A stretch of DNA of 64,000 bases. Source: Nostoc sp. NMS9 (lineage in GTDB: Bacteria; Cyanobacteriota; Cyanobacteriia; Cyanobacteriales; Nostocaceae). This document shows positions 53,274 through 63,397 of the stretch, piece after piece. Under the pieces are notes generated by a model that was not told the origin of the DNA, did not search any database, and saw nothing but the letters and a program-made list of their open reading frames with translations. Both the position numbers and the translations under genes were made by a program. Location of the stretch: assembly GCF_017114995.1 (NCBI RefSeq), contig NZ_JABXKL010000032.1, positions 186,001 to 250,000 of the forward strand, in the 5' to 3' direction. Each line of letters starts with the position of its first letter. The first letter of the stretch is position 1.

Positions 53274-53460
53274 TTACACCAGAATCATTATATCTCCTCT
53301 ATACAAACAACGTTGGAACCCAAAACATCGTTTCAAAAAACTAATACGTCCTTCTACGCTGTTATGCCAATAACGACCTTTTCTAAAATTTATTTTCCTT
53401 TCATGCTCAATTCGTTGCTTGCTTCTATAACCTCCTTTAGGTAATATAACTTCTTTGTCT
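53274..53460 (-). pseudogene. C-terminal fragment of a transposase
   Basis: The last part of the frame reads GYRSKQRIEHERKINFRKGR then SVEGRISFLKRCFGFQRCLYRG, which resembles the end of DDE transposases (Glu of VEGRISFLKR as the third catalytic acid). The frame begins in a different gene's sequence and there is no N-terminal half. Directly fused in antisense-free order to the FAD monooxygenase fragment. Confidence 0.6.
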
Positions 53461-53972
53461 TCGACCAATATTTCTAGAGGCGCGCTGAGCAAATTCGGCG
53501 ATCTTCTCCTCAATGGTAAATTCGAGCAACTGTGGCACGCGATCGCCCAAAAACTGCTGTGCTTGTGCGGTCGAGGAGAACTCCAGCGGTACATCACTAC
53601 CGACGATGGAGAACCAACGGACTGTTTGTGTTTCTAAATCTTTGTCTTCCGCGAGCGCGCCTGCAACGCTTATGCGGACATCGGAGAGCACATAAATATA
53701 GTTTTCTCCCATTGATTGCCAATTCGATCAAGCTCAATCATCGTGGAATAGTAAGAAGATGATTGGGCCTCGACAGTGAATCCTGGAATCTGCTCCTCCA
53801 TTGCTTGGCAAACGACACAACCTGTACCATCTGCACCAATAATGAAATCGAACTGCTGCCTTTGCGCACCATTTGACTTAGACTCGTAGGTGAGGCTACC
53901 AGCCAGGACATCGACTGAAGTAACGTGGCATTCAAACTCGCAGGATATCCATTGTGAGACTACCATCAAAAA
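53461..53972 (-). pseudogene. Frameshifted fragment of an FAD-dependent monooxygenase
   Basis: Two adjacent frames carry one protein: FECHVTSVDVLAGSLTYES, FDFIIGADGTGCVV, TMIELDRIGNQWE up to about 53700, then after a frameshift YIYVLSDVRISVAGALAEDKD, VRWFSIVG and ...LGDRVPQLLEF. GADG and MIELDRIG are as in kynurenine-monooxygenase-like flavoproteins. The FAD-binding N-terminus is missing (next gene's end) and the C-terminus is cut by the transposase relic. Confidence 0.7.
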
Positions 53973-53973
53973 T

Positions 53974-55107
53974 TCAATAGTAAAACTTTGCAATTTTCTG
54001 AGCGTTTTCTTTCCACTGTGGATTACCTGTAACAGATGCCCAGTAAGCAAAAGCACGTAATGCTGACTTTCTATCTATACCTTTTACCTTACCAGAACGT
54101 CCTTTTTCCTGTCCAGCGGTGCGGGTATTGCCCTGAGTACTAATTTCTCCAGAAGGCAAGATTCTTGTCTGCTCCCATAGCAACGATTTATTAATCATCG
54201 CTACAACTTTAGGCGTTATTTCATCTTGCGGAAAGTATGTCACCCATCGCTGGGCATAAATCACACCTACCATCTGGTAACTACTGTCATGTCCATTCTT
54301 TTCCGGGTTAACGCCATCTGGACGTTGCAGAGATAAACCATCTTCAATAGACTTATGGGCGTACTCAATCAGTTCTTGATCGCCAGTTAATTTACCCGTA
54401 AGTCCTAAAGCTGTTGCAACTAAGTAACGACGATGGGTGTATGGTTTGTTACGTCTGATTCCGATTTTCCAGATATTTGGCTTAATCATCCATCGAGCTG
54501 CACGATGCACCAAAGGTTTATATTTGGCTACTTGGTCAGCATACTTTTCTGCATAGGGGGATTGTTGTATTACTAAAAGGCTACGAGCAACAGCTTCTAC
54601 AAAGAAGGATGTACTGTGAAAGCGATCGCCCGTTATAAAGAAGCTACCATCATCAACTTGGTGGGCAAACCCCCAATCAAACATCTTAAATCCTGCTTCA
54701 ATGGCTTGTGGATCATTCTTGACCAACCCACCAATGATTAAGTCTTCCCCATATCGCTGCTCTTCAATATACCAACTTCTTGCCTGATGACGTATCCAAA
54801 GGACGTTTGCAGCAATAGCACCATTAGGCATCATTGATTTCTGCAAACCTGATAAACGTCGGTAGATAACATTGGCGATTAAATCAGTTGATTCATGCTC
54901 AAAATCTGTTTTTGCAGAAAGTTTGATGGGAATTTGTTTATTTTCCCTTACCAATAGATGCATTCTAGCGTTTACAGTACTATTGTTATGAGTCGCACCA
55001 ATAAAGACGATTTGTGTTGCTAGCTGCAATAACAATAATATTGAGAACCGAGATGCTAGATATCTCAGTGTAAGCAAAAAACTTTTTTTAGCCACAGATG
55101 TTACCAT
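53974..55107 (-). CDS. Exported (alpha/alpha)-toroid protein, glycan-active candidate
   Basis: 377 aa from the ATG at 55107. A hydrophobic signal/anchor (about residues 14-37) precedes a helical-repeat domain: WSIRHQARSWYIEEQRYGEDL, FKMFDWGFAHQVDDGSFF, AVARSLLVIQ, PDGVNPEKNGHDSSYQMVGV, LRAFAYWASVTGN. The spaced Trp/Tyr/Asp and repeating helix pairs resemble (alpha/alpha)6 enzymes such as polysaccharide lyases and D-glucuronyl C5-epimerases. It may modify the glycan made by the upstream genes. Family not established. Confidence 0.72.
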   Translation of the reverse strand: MVTSVAKKSFLLTLRYLASRFSILLLLQLATQIVFIGATHNNSTVNARMHLLVRENKQIPIKLSAKTDFEHESTDLIANVIYRRLSGLQKSMMPNGAIAANVLWIRHQARSWYIEEQRYGEDLIIGGLVKNDPQAIEAGFKMFDWGFAHQVDDGSFFITGDRFHSTSFFVEAVARSLLVIQQSPYAEKYADQVAKYKPLVHRAARWMIKPNIWKIGIRRNKPYTHRRYLVATALGLTGKLTGDQELIEYAHKSIEDGLSLQRPDGVNPEKNGHDSSYQMVGVIYAQRWVTYFPQDEITPKVVAMINKSLLWEQTRILPSGEISTQGNTRTAGQEKGRSGKVKGIDRKSALRAFAYWASVTGNPQWKENAQKIAKFYY

Positions 55108-55142
55108 CAAATTTACTGCTACTATTCTTGTTTAGCTAGAGA

Positions 55143-55928
55143 CTAAGCTACCAATCCTGGCTTAGTACAATAATATATATCTTCATCTGGCATCAAGCCA
55201 AATTTTTGAATATTGTCAATCCCCAATTCTTGCGCGTAGCTATCAACTTTTACTGTAAATCCAGCTTTTTCAAGCTTCTCTTTATAATCACGACCATACA
55301 TTCTCATATGATCATGATGACCAAATAGCCGTTCTCTTTCTTCAGGTGATAAATCACTTGTTCCTTCCAGGGTCTTCTCTAGCTTAGGATCAAGCGGGAT
55401 ATGTAAAATTGCCCAGCCACCAGGTTTTAATACTCTGCATAATTCAGCCATAGCTTGCCAATCGTTAGGAATATGTTCTAGAACATGGCTACACAAAATT
55501 ACATCAAATACATTATTTGGATATTGAATATCTGTAATATCCATCTGCACCATTGCTTCATTTGGTTGTAAATCAGCACTGAGGTAATTAATATTAGGCA
55601 GATTAGATATAGATTTTTTGAGAAGATATTCTGGTGCAACATGAAGTAATTCGAGTTTTTGTGAAAGCAAATTTGTTTTGTTCTTGAGATAAAGCCAAAG
55701 TAAACGATGCCTTTCTAAAGATAAACATCTAGGGCATATAGCATTAGGTCGCTTCTGAGCGCCAAAAGGTAAAAATTTTTGAAACTTTCTTTCACAGCAA
55801 GGGCAGAAAACATCGTTGCCAGCATACCAGAGTGAGCGTATATAAAGATAGGGAGTCCCTAGTTTAAAAAACAAAGAACGTTTTTTGAGAATATATGGAT
55901 ATATCTTTAGAAAAATAGAGCGGTTCAT
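55143..55928 (-). CDS. SAM methyltransferase with N-terminal zinc-ribbon
   Basis: 261 aa. N-terminal Cys knuckles CPCCERKF...CPRCLSLERHRLLW precede the Rossmann domain: LELLHVAPE, ADLQPNEAM, FDVILCSHVLEHIPNDW and LKPGGWAILHIP. The Cys-rich front is typical of sugar- or glycan-modifying methyltransferases in polysaccharide loci. GAGG lies upstream of the ATG. 35 bp from the toroid gene, same strand. Confidence 0.87.
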   Translation of the reverse strand: MNRSIFLKIYPYILKKRSLFFKLGTPYLYIRSLWYAGNDVFCPCCERKFQKFLPFGAQKRPNAICPRCLSLERHRLLWLYLKNKTNLLSQKLELLHVAPEYLLKKSISNLPNINYLSADLQPNEAMVQMDITDIQYPNNVFDVILCSHVLEHIPNDWQAMAELCRVLKPGGWAILHIPLDPKLEKTLEGTSDLSPEERERLFGHHDHMRMYGRDYKEKLEKAGFTVKVDSYAQELGIDNIQKFGLMPDEDIYYCTKPGLVA

Positions 55929-55963
55929 AAGTACCTCAGATCAAATGTAGTATATAGTGAATT

Positions 55964-56947
55964 TCAACGAGAAGAATTTTGCGAATCATCTGCTTGCTTA
56001 ATTTTCTGGAATCCAGCAGAATCTAATAGTAAGATTACTCCTCCTGGTAAGGCTAATAGCCAACCTAGCATTGTCATGGTAATAGATAACAAAAGAGCTT
56101 GCTCTCCAGTTAGACCAATTCGATTGAACAAGTAAATCCATAAACCTTCTTTTACACCAAGACCCCCTAGAGATATAGGAATTAACGTAATTACCGCTAT
56201 GATCGGAATAAAAACTAAAAGCTCCAGGTAAGAAATAGGAATTTTTAGTTGTTGAGCTATGAGATAATGATAATAAACTATAGCAAGCATTAATAAAAAA
56301 GAAAGACAGATCGATAAACCTAAAGCTTGGCGATGTTGAGCAAATTGCCTTAAAAGCATTTGGATTTTAGCAAAGCGTACTCCTAAATTTTGCAAATGTA
56401 GTTTTTGTAGCCAAGGTTCTGCTACTTTTAGTAATTGAGGACTAACAATTAAAAGCACTCCACCAACTAAAGAAATAACACAACCAAAAAAAAGTAGAAT
56501 AATATCCCAACGTCCAACTACTCTTATGGCAGGAGGTAAGCCTAATATAGCTAAAGCAGATAAAGCAAAAAGCCCTGTAAATCTTTCTAGAAATACAGAT
56601 ACAAGTGCAGCTTCAGAATCTTTAGTTTCTTTTGTTAATCGGTAGACACGATAGGCATCTCCACCAAAAGAACCAGGGAGAAATATATTGAGAAACATCC
56701 CAGCAAAATAACTGTTGAGGAGACTAATCATCGGTACTGAATGTCCAGTGGAATGGAGTACAACTAGCCATCGCCAACAACTCAACCATTGACACGCTGT
56801 GTAATAAATTAGAACACAAGCAACAAATGGCAAAGATAAAGTCTGAAACTGTTTCCAAGTTTTAGCAATATCTATATGAGTGAATATTAAGATTATAAGT
56901 CCTAGACTAATAACAGTTTTAAAAAGTACTATTGGTTTGATTTTCAC
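55964..56947 (-). CDS. Flippase-like membrane protein (UPF0104 / LPG-synthase TM domain)
   Basis: 327 aa, GTG start with AGGA upstream. About eight hydrophobic helices; signatures ACQWLSCWRWLVVL, LPGSFGGDAYRVYRLT and IPISLGGLGVKEGLW match the lysylphosphatidylglycerol synthetase transmembrane region family. In glycan clusters these proteins may translocate lipid-linked saccharides. It lies between the GT39-like gene and the methyltransferase in one transcription direction. Confidence 0.87.
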   Translation of the reverse strand: MKIKPIVLFKTVISLGLIILIFTHIDIAKTWKQFQTLSLPFVACVLIYYTACQWLSCWRWLVVLHSTGHSVPMISLLNSYFAGMFLNIFLPGSFGGDAYRVYRLTKETKDSEAALVSVFLERFTGLFALSALAILGLPPAIRVVGRWDIILLFFGCVISLVGGVLLIVSPQLLKVAEPWLQKLHLQNLGVRFAKIQMLLRQFAQHRQALGLSICLSFLLMLAIVYYHYLIAQQLKIPISYLELLVFIPIIAVITLIPISLGGLGVKEGLWIYLFNRIGLTGEQALLLSITMTMLGWLLALPGGVILLLDSAGFQKIKQADDSQNSSR

Positions 56948-57099
56948 TATAAAATCCTCATATCTATAACATCCGATTTGATTGGTAAAATTACTTGCAT
57001 AGGTAGTGCATAGAGAACACTTAATAGGGTAAAAAAAGATAATATATTATGTAATAATTTGTCAATTTCCCAAAAATAAAGAAGAGTCATATAAAAGTG

Positions 57100-60000
57100 T
57101 TAGTAAGCTCCTAAATCCTTACCTTGATTAGATACACTACTTGGTATTCCATCTTCTGGTTGCCAGAGCCTTAAACGAGTTCCGAAGCTATTTAGAACTG
57201 GTTTACCCAAAGTTGCAATATATGTCCAAGTTTCACGGTTGAATCTACCTTCTCTAGTATCTTCCAAATGAATCCATACACGGTGGGAGCTTTGTAAAAC
57301 ACGATTTAATTGGTCTAAATTACTAATTACCGTTGCACCAGCCCAACGGTCAATTAACTTACCTTCATGCCAATAAACAGCATCAAAATAGCCAGTACCC
57401 ATTAAGAAGTAATCAAGTTTACCTAATTTAATTACTGCCAATGATGGTAGAGGAGAGAGAACTATATCAGAAGGCTGTTTATGATCATGGATATATTCAA
57501 ATACAAACGTATTATTTCTATTGATAGCCTCGTTATATCCAGCTAAGATTCGAGTCGGTTGTATATCGATAAAAAATATAATAAAAACTATAGCCAAACT
57601 AATAGCTTTTAGTGGAATCAAATCATTCAAAAGAGACTGTAATTTTCTACCATAAGTTTCTATTATAGAAACTGCGCTGTAAATACCTAATAAAATGAAT
57701 AATGGATAAACTCCATAGACATATCGCTCATTTAATCCATAACTGATAATTGTAACTATCAAAATTTGAATAAGAGTGCTACTAAATAGAAAACATAATT
57801 GATAATTATTTTTTCTGATAAAGTAAATAAATCCCACTAAAAAGAAAGCAGTATAAGTATTTTGCAATCTGTCAGGACCAATAAATAAATTGGAAATTAA
57901 TAATGTGATATCTGAAAAGTGCAATCTCAGATAATCATTTGTACTATCAGATATAGCGGACAGAGGAGTTAAAAGGCGGATAGCAGCAAAACCAAGATTA
58001 TATATAAAAATAGCTAAAGTAACTATACTGCCTAAAATTATATGCCAATCTTTAGATAAGCTAAATGGGCGATAAAAACAAAGGAAAGCAATTAGGAATA
58101 CTGGCAATAGAGTTAAGCTAATCTCTTGAGTTAGTAAGGTTAAAGTAAGAGCAATAAAGAAAACATATTGATAACGCTTTCCAGATTGTTCAATAAAACC
58201 TTTAAAGAAAGACCAAAAAGATAGAATAGTTAAGCATTGTAGAACCTGATAAAAACGAATATTGCGTGAATACCAAAGTTCCCAAGAGTTGATAGCTAAA
58301 ATTGCTGTTACTAATACAGCAATCCAAGCCTTTCCAGTAAGCTGACGAGCAAAGATATAAACTAAAACTAGAGTAACTGTACCCCAAATCGTAGATAGCA
58401 AGCGAGCATTAACTATAGAATCTCCCACTACTCGTAACCAAAGAGCTAGCAAGTAATGATAAAAAGGGCCACGAGTATACCAAATACTAGAAGTAGCTAT
58501 AGGTGCGCCTGTACGAAGAATACCCCTAGCAGCATCTAGGGAAGTATTTTCATCGGCATCCAAATCTATAAAACCAAGGTTATAAACCCTTAGCCCAAAC
58601 CCTACACTGACGATGAGGATGAGAAATATCCACTCGCCCCAAATAGGCCATCTCTGCTGTATAAGATTAAATTTGTCTTGCAATACTCGGATTGGTGATT
58701 GTTCCCGTCTCTGCATCAAAACGAAAATGTAGGCAAGAATCGCTGCTACAAACGCTAAACTAAAGACAAGAAAGACATTTCCACCCGATGCCAAGCTGAA
58801 ACTAACACAAGCTACTAAACCCAGTGAGAACCAAATAAAAGATAGAGGTAATTTATTAATTTTTCTATTGACGCGAATGTAAACTAATGTCAATACAATT
58901 ATGGCTGTAAATCCAAACAATATTACATAGTTGCTTTGCGGTTGGGCAAATAGTAAACCAACTTCTGCTTCTGCAAAGCGGTGTTTTAGTAAACCAATAG
59001 CTGCTAAAAATAAAGTACTTGGTGAAAGTATTGCAGATCCTGCAACAAAGTTATCCCACCAACGATTCCCATATCCCAGCCATAAACCTAAAAGTGAAGC
59101 ATAAATTACTGCAAAGACAACTCCTCCTATTAACCATAGACTTTGATGCCATAAATAATTAGGGTAATTGAGCAGATAGGCATTACCTTCAAAGTTGCGT
59201 TGGAAAGTTTCTGCTTTAGGTTTAGCTAAAAGACTTACAGGTTTATCCTTACCTACACCTTCTGTCCATCTAGATACAGGTTGATTTAAACCTTTCCAAG
59301 TATTATCAGTGGTAATTTCGCCAAGAATTTTGCCTGTTGTTGTTTCTGCCCATCCATCGAGAAAGAAATTAAGAATATTATTAGGGCTAATAGAATTAGT
59401 CCCTGTTGATACGGTATTTAGTGAGCTAATTAAGCTTACAGCTAATGTATTATTTCCAGGTTTGAGAAACCTTGTAATTTCTAAAAGATGGAGTTGGTTA
59501 CTATTTTCGTTTCTGTAACTATTAACAAGATTGCCGTTGATTAACAGAGAATATGCACCTTGCCCAGCAAATCGAATGTAGGCGCGAGAAATCCGATCTG
59601 TTGGTATTTGCCAACTACCTCTGAGCCATGCTTGCCCTTCAGAACTTTGATTTCCTGCAATCCAATTCCCCTGTAGAGGACGGTCAAACAAATTTTTACT
59701 TAAGCGACTGTAAGTTGCTTCTCGAACTGAACCCAGTACCTTAGCTTCTGGCCAATTTTCATCTGAAAAATCTTGGTCAAACCATTGGAGAGATTGACGA
59801 GTTTCTGACAGATTAGAAACTCTCCAGGTAGTTTCTCCCGTTGACAAACTAATCGCTGTAGCATCATCTGTAGGATAAACAGCTCCCTCAACAACTACAC
59901 GAGGATTAGTTTGTCCCTTTTGAACTTCTAATGCAATAACATTTTTACCTGGGCGTAAATGATGAGTTATGTCTATATAAGCTGTTAATTTCCAGTCATT

Positions 60001-60399
60001 GGAACTAGCCAGTAAATAATTGACTGATGTTTTAGTATTGTAATGATTACTATCATTAATGTCTTGAAAAGGTATTCTCAATCCTGCACTTAATCCAAGA
60101 GAATTATTGAGAACACTATTTTCTCTTGCTATAGCTCTGTTATTTACATATAAGGTAAAGTCATTATCAGCACTTATTCGTAGCCAAGCTGCTATTGCAT
60201 TATTAGGTAAACTGAAAGTATTACGTGTATAAAAACGGTAATTAGGTGTTTGAGGGGCAATCCATTGGGCTTGTTGTGACCAATTTACGCGCTCTAGAGA
60301 AGTAGGTATTTTCTCCCAAATAGAAAACATCAAACTTCCCAGTAATAATCCTAAAGCTAATATCAACCCCAATGGCAACCAACGCTCTGAACGTTCCAT
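57100..60399 (-). CDS. GT39-type glycosyltransferase with N-terminal beta-sandwich domains
   Basis: 1099 aa. One N-terminal helix, then residues about 30-390 are beta-rich (jelly-roll like units YTRNTFSLPNNAIAAWLRIS and YIRFAGQGAYSLLINGNLVN resembling galactose-binding folds). From about 410 come many membrane helices, with the GT-C motif DLDADENTSLDAARGIL in the first large loop and GPFYHYLLALWL, as in PMT/ArnT-type enzymes that use polyprenyl-phosphate sugars. The gene starts 2 bp after the upstream TPR gene and its AGAGG is inside it. Sugar and acceptor unknown. Confidence 0.87.
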   Translation of the reverse strand: MERSERWLPLGLILALGLLLGSLMFSIWEKIPTSLERVNWSQQAQWIAPQTPNYRFYTRNTFSLPNNAIAAWLRISADNDFTLYVNNRAIARENSVLNNSLGLSAGLRIPFQDINDSNHYNTKTSVNYLLASSNDWKLTAYIDITHHLRPGKNVIALEVQKGQTNPRVVVEGAVYPTDDATAISLSTGETTWRVSNLSETRQSLQWFDQDFSDENWPEAKVLGSVREATYSRLSKNLFDRPLQGNWIAGNQSSEGQAWLRGSWQIPTDRISRAYIRFAGQGAYSLLINGNLVNSYRNENSNQLHLLEITRFLKPGNNTLAVSLISSLNTVSTGTNSISPNNILNFFLDGWAETTTGKILGEITTDNTWKGLNQPVSRWTEGVGKDKPVSLLAKPKAETFQRNFEGNAYLLNYPNYLWHQSLWLIGGVVFAVIYASLLGLWLGYGNRWWDNFVAGSAILSPSTLFLAAIGLLKHRFAEAEVGLLFAQPQSNYVILFGFTAIIVLTLVYIRVNRKINKLPLSFIWFSLGLVACVSFSLASGGNVFLVFSLAFVAAILAYIFVLMQRREQSPIRVLQDKFNLIQQRWPIWGEWIFLILIVSVGFGLRVYNLGFIDLDADENTSLDAARGILRTGAPIATSSIWYTRGPFYHYLLALWLRVVGDSIVNARLLSTIWGTVTLVLVYIFARQLTGKAWIAVLVTAILAINSWELWYSRNIRFYQVLQCLTILSFWSFFKGFIEQSGKRYQYVFFIALTLTLLTQEISLTLLPVFLIAFLCFYRPFSLSKDWHIILGSIVTLAIFIYNLGFAAIRLLTPLSAISDSTNDYLRLHFSDITLLISNLFIGPDRLQNTYTAFFLVGFIYFIRKNNYQLCFLFSSTLIQILIVTIISYGLNERYVYGVYPLFILLGIYSAVSIIETYGRKLQSLLNDLIPLKAISLAIVFIIFFIDIQPTRILAGYNEAINRNNTFVFEYIHDHKQPSDIVLSPLPSLAVIKLGKLDYFLMGTGYFDAVYWHEGKLIDRWAGATVISNLDQLNRVLQSSHRVWIHLEDTREGRFNRETWTYIATLGKPVLNSFGTRLRLWQPEDGIPSSVSNQGKDLGAY

Positions 60400-60401
60400 T
60401 A

Positions 60402-61775
60402 TTATTCCTCTACTCCTGATTCATCCCAAGCTTTGGTGTCAACCGATTGACGGTATCTTTCCCAGGTTTTACTAATATTGCCTTTGTTATATTCAGCCCA
60501 AGTTAGATGGACATAGGCTTGTCCCATTAAACCAATCCCTGGTTCTTGAAAGTACTTCTGCCCATTTATGATTTGTTTAGCAACTTCAGCCGATTTCTGA
60601 AATTCTCCATTAACAACCCTGGCTAGCATCAGGTCATATAAAGCCTCAACATGACCCGGAAATATGCTGAATGCTTTTTCAAAAATATCTGCTGCTGTGC
60701 CCGCATTTCTAGTATTAGGTTCGTTGAAATAATTAACACCTCTATTTAAAGTGGCTGCCACCAAATATCCTCTTACTAAAAAGCGGTTAGGTTTAATCTC
60801 TAAAGATTTTTTAAAATAATTCTCTGCTTCTAGAAAATTACTATTTTTATAATTTTCTAGACCCTGAATGAAATTAATTAATCCTGGTTCGGCAACATCT
60901 GTATATAACTCTGCTCTGGCCAGACGCTCTAAAAACTCTTCATCTCCCTGCAAAGGTGGATACAATCTTGTTAAAACTTGGCTGGTGTTTACTACTTGAG
61001 AATATTCACCTTTGGCAAACTGCACATTTAATTGATAATTAACAATATTAAAATAAATATGAGAGCCTAAAATAGCAGAAAATAATAGTATGCTCACAGG
61101 CACTAATATTTTCATATCTTTAGTTAGAGAATTGATTCCCTGCTGTTCGCAGGCTAGATAAAGGCCCATTAGGCAAATCAGCACTCCAATCAGGCTGAAG
61201 CTCCAACCTTGTCCAATAAAAGCAAAAAAACTATTTTTATAACCAAATCCTTCAAGGATAACTTTATCCCATGATGGAAGTTGAAAAAATCGGCTATCCT
61301 CAATTTTTATGCCAAAACTAGAAGTAGGAATATCTGGATTATCTAAAACTATATTCTGTTTCCATTGAGCTTGAACTTCTGAAAAATTTTTATCTACATG
61401 AGATGATACTTTTTCTCCCTGGTTATAGTATTCTGCTGCAACAAAAGATACAGCAGGTGACCAAGTTGTAATGAAATAGGGAAAAAATAATATTGGTATT
61501 AATACACCCCAAAAAACTAAGCGTGGAGCTTGTCGAACATGAAATACAAAAGTGTAAGTAAAACCTGCGATCGCACACAAAGCTAATGGCACTCTCACAG
61601 CATTTGCCGAAAATAGATTTGTACCGAATGCTTCTAGGGTTTCTGGAGGTAACCGATACCAAGGATAGATGGCTCCTAGTAATAGTAAAATAGAGCCAAT
61701 TAACAGAGTAATCCTTTCTCGATTAAACCAATTAGTAAAGGCAAAAAATCTGTAAGTCCAATAACTTTGATTCAT
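60402..61775 (-). CDS. Membrane protein with TPR-like repeats
   Basis: 457 aa. Five or six hydrophobic helices in the first 270 residues (ITLLIGSILLLLGAIYPW, LVFWGVLIPILFFPYF, FSLIGVLICLMGLYLAC, ILVPVSILLFSAILG), then tetratricopeptide-like helices (FLEAENYFKKSLEIKPNRF, DIFEKAFSIFPGHVEALYDL). It sits 3 bp after the HlyD-type gene and 2 bp before the GT39-type gene. A scaffold for the envelope glycan machinery is the simplest reading. Confidence 0.8.
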   Translation of the reverse strand: MNQSYWTYRFFAFTNWFNRERITLLIGSILLLLGAIYPWYRLPPETLEAFGTNLFSANAVRVPLALCAIAGFTYTFVFHVRQAPRLVFWGVLIPILFFPYFITTWSPAVSFVAAEYYNQGEKVSSHVDKNFSEVQAQWKQNIVLDNPDIPTSSFGIKIEDSRFFQLPSWDKVILEGFGYKNSFFAFIGQGWSFSLIGVLICLMGLYLACEQQGINSLTKDMKILVPVSILLFSAILGSHIYFNIVNYQLNVQFAKGEYSQVVNTSQVLTRLYPPLQGDEEFLERLARAELYTDVAEPGLINFIQGLENYKNSNFLEAENYFKKSLEIKPNRFLVRGYLVAATLNRGVNYFNEPNTRNAGTAADIFEKAFSIFPGHVEALYDLMLARVVNGEFQKSAEVAKQIINGQKYFQEPGIGLMGQAYVHLTWAEYNKGNISKTWERYRQSVDTKAWDESGVEE

Positions 61776-61778
61776 CTG

Positions 61779-63299
61779 TTAATTTCTCTCTGCGATTGGC
61801 AATGATGCAGATTTGGTGTTTAGGCGATCGCCTGGATTTAAAGCTCTAGAAGAAGGCACTACCTGTTCTCCTTCTTTTAAACCTTCTAGCACTTCTCGTT
61901 GATTATCAAATACCCTACCTAACTTCACTTTTTTGACAATAGCTTTGCCTTCTTCAGCAACCATCACCATACCCTCACCAGCAGACAAATGTGTAACTGA
62001 ACTTTCTGGTATGACTAAACTTTTTATGTTTTGCTCAAACTTAACGTAGCCTTGCAATCCTGGAGCCATTTTTAAGTCGTTAACCGCAACCCAAACAGAA
62101 TATGTGTACTGTCGATCAACTCCAATTTTAGTAGTTTTATTTGCCTCAGTTTTGACTGTGGGGTTGAGTTGAATCACACTTCCTTCAAAGGTTCGTCCTG
62201 GATATGCTACTAACCGAACTGTAGCCTTATCGCCAATTTTGACAGAATTAAGTCGCGCTTGATCAATATAAGCCTTGAATACAGTATTTTGAGTCACAGT
62301 CATTAAAGAATCACGGTAGCGTGAATCCGCTAATTCACCAATATGGATATTGATTTGGCTAACTAATCCATCTGTACTGGCATAAATTATTGTCCTATTT
62401 AAGTCTCTTAAAGACTCTTGAAGTTCTATTCTTCTGTTATCCAAGGCTAAGCGAGCATTCGCTAATTCTTTATCTAAATTATCCTGAGTAAGTTCTAAAG
62501 CTTGTTTAGCAGATATGAATTCATTTTGCCGAGTAATTGAGAAATCTTGATTAGTAAAACGTTGAGTTTCAGTATTCAAAACTCCTTGTTGTGCTGTTAT
62601 TAATTCACGTTTGCGAGTGGCGTAAACATCTTGCATATCATATAGCTGAAACTTGGCAATTGCTCCTTGCTCAGCTAATAATTTCACTTGTTTGAGTTTT
62701 TCTCCAGCTGTCCTTAATCTCACTTTAGCAGCAGCAATATTATTTTTGTATTCATCATCTGCTAAATTATCAATTGCTTTTAGTCTAGTATTTGCAGCAT
62801 CTAGCCTAGCTTGAGCTGACCTAAAATTTGCTTTTAAATCTAATAATCTTCCTGGTACAGTGCTTTGCAAAGTTTGAAGATTCTTTTGAGCCGTGGTCAG
62901 ATTGTTACGTGCTGCATTTACACTATCTTCAAATGGACTTTGTTGTAACTGGATCAGAGGTTGACCTCGACGTACTAACTGCCCTTCTGTCACGTATACT
63001 TTTTCTACTTTTCCCGATACCTGAGAGCGTACGTCTACTTGTTGTAAAGGAACTGATTCACCTGGAGCGGCTAAACTCTCTTCTAAATTTGTGAGAGCTA
63101 CTGGGAAAGTCTGCACTTGAATGGGTTTGCCTATCAGACGTTGCATAGATGGATAACCAATACTGGAAGAATAAATTCTTGACTCTGGATCTTTTAAAGC
63201 AGGTAAAAGAACATTTACTGAAAGAACCCCCATCAAAACTAAGGGTGCTAATACCAGAGTAGTCAAAACTCCACGAGATAAAAAAGGTCTGAGTTGCAT
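61779..63299 (-). CDS. HlyD-type membrane-fusion / efflux adaptor protein
   Basis: 506 aa. One N-terminal membrane helix (about 13-33), a split biotinyl-lipoyl domain (VDVRSQVSGKVEKVYVTEGQLVRRGQPL...TIIYASTDGLVSQINIHIGE), a very long alpha-hairpin of about 190 residues between them, then beta-barrel (VKIGDKATVRLVAYPG) and membrane-proximal domains. Adaptors bridge an inner-membrane pump and an outer-membrane channel; no pump gene is in the window, so the partner may lie elsewhere. It starts the tightly packed run with the TPR and GT39-like genes. Confidence 0.9.
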   Translation of the reverse strand: MQLRPFLSRGVLTTLVLAPLVLMGVLSVNVLLPALKDPESRIYSSSIGYPSMQRLIGKPIQVQTFPVALTNLEESLAAPGESVPLQQVDVRSQVSGKVEKVYVTEGQLVRRGQPLIQLQQSPFEDSVNAARNNLTTAQKNLQTLQSTVPGRLLDLKANFRSAQARLDAANTRLKAIDNLADDEYKNNIAAAKVRLRTAGEKLKQVKLLAEQGAIAKFQLYDMQDVYATRKRELITAQQGVLNTETQRFTNQDFSITRQNEFISAKQALELTQDNLDKELANARLALDNRRIELQESLRDLNRTIIYASTDGLVSQINIHIGELADSRYRDSLMTVTQNTVFKAYIDQARLNSVKIGDKATVRLVAYPGRTFEGSVIQLNPTVKTEANKTTKIGVDRQYTYSVWVAVNDLKMAPGLQGYVKFEQNIKSLVIPESSVTHLSAGEGMVMVAEEGKAIVKKVKLGRVFDNQREVLEGLKEGEQVVPSSRALNPGDRLNTKSASLPIAERN

Positions 63300-63397
63300 T
63301 ACTTTCTTAATAAAAACAGTATTGACATAAGAAAATTTACAAGTTACTTTAAAGCATAATTTCTAGTCCTATTTGGAAGTTTTTACTACATCAACTG

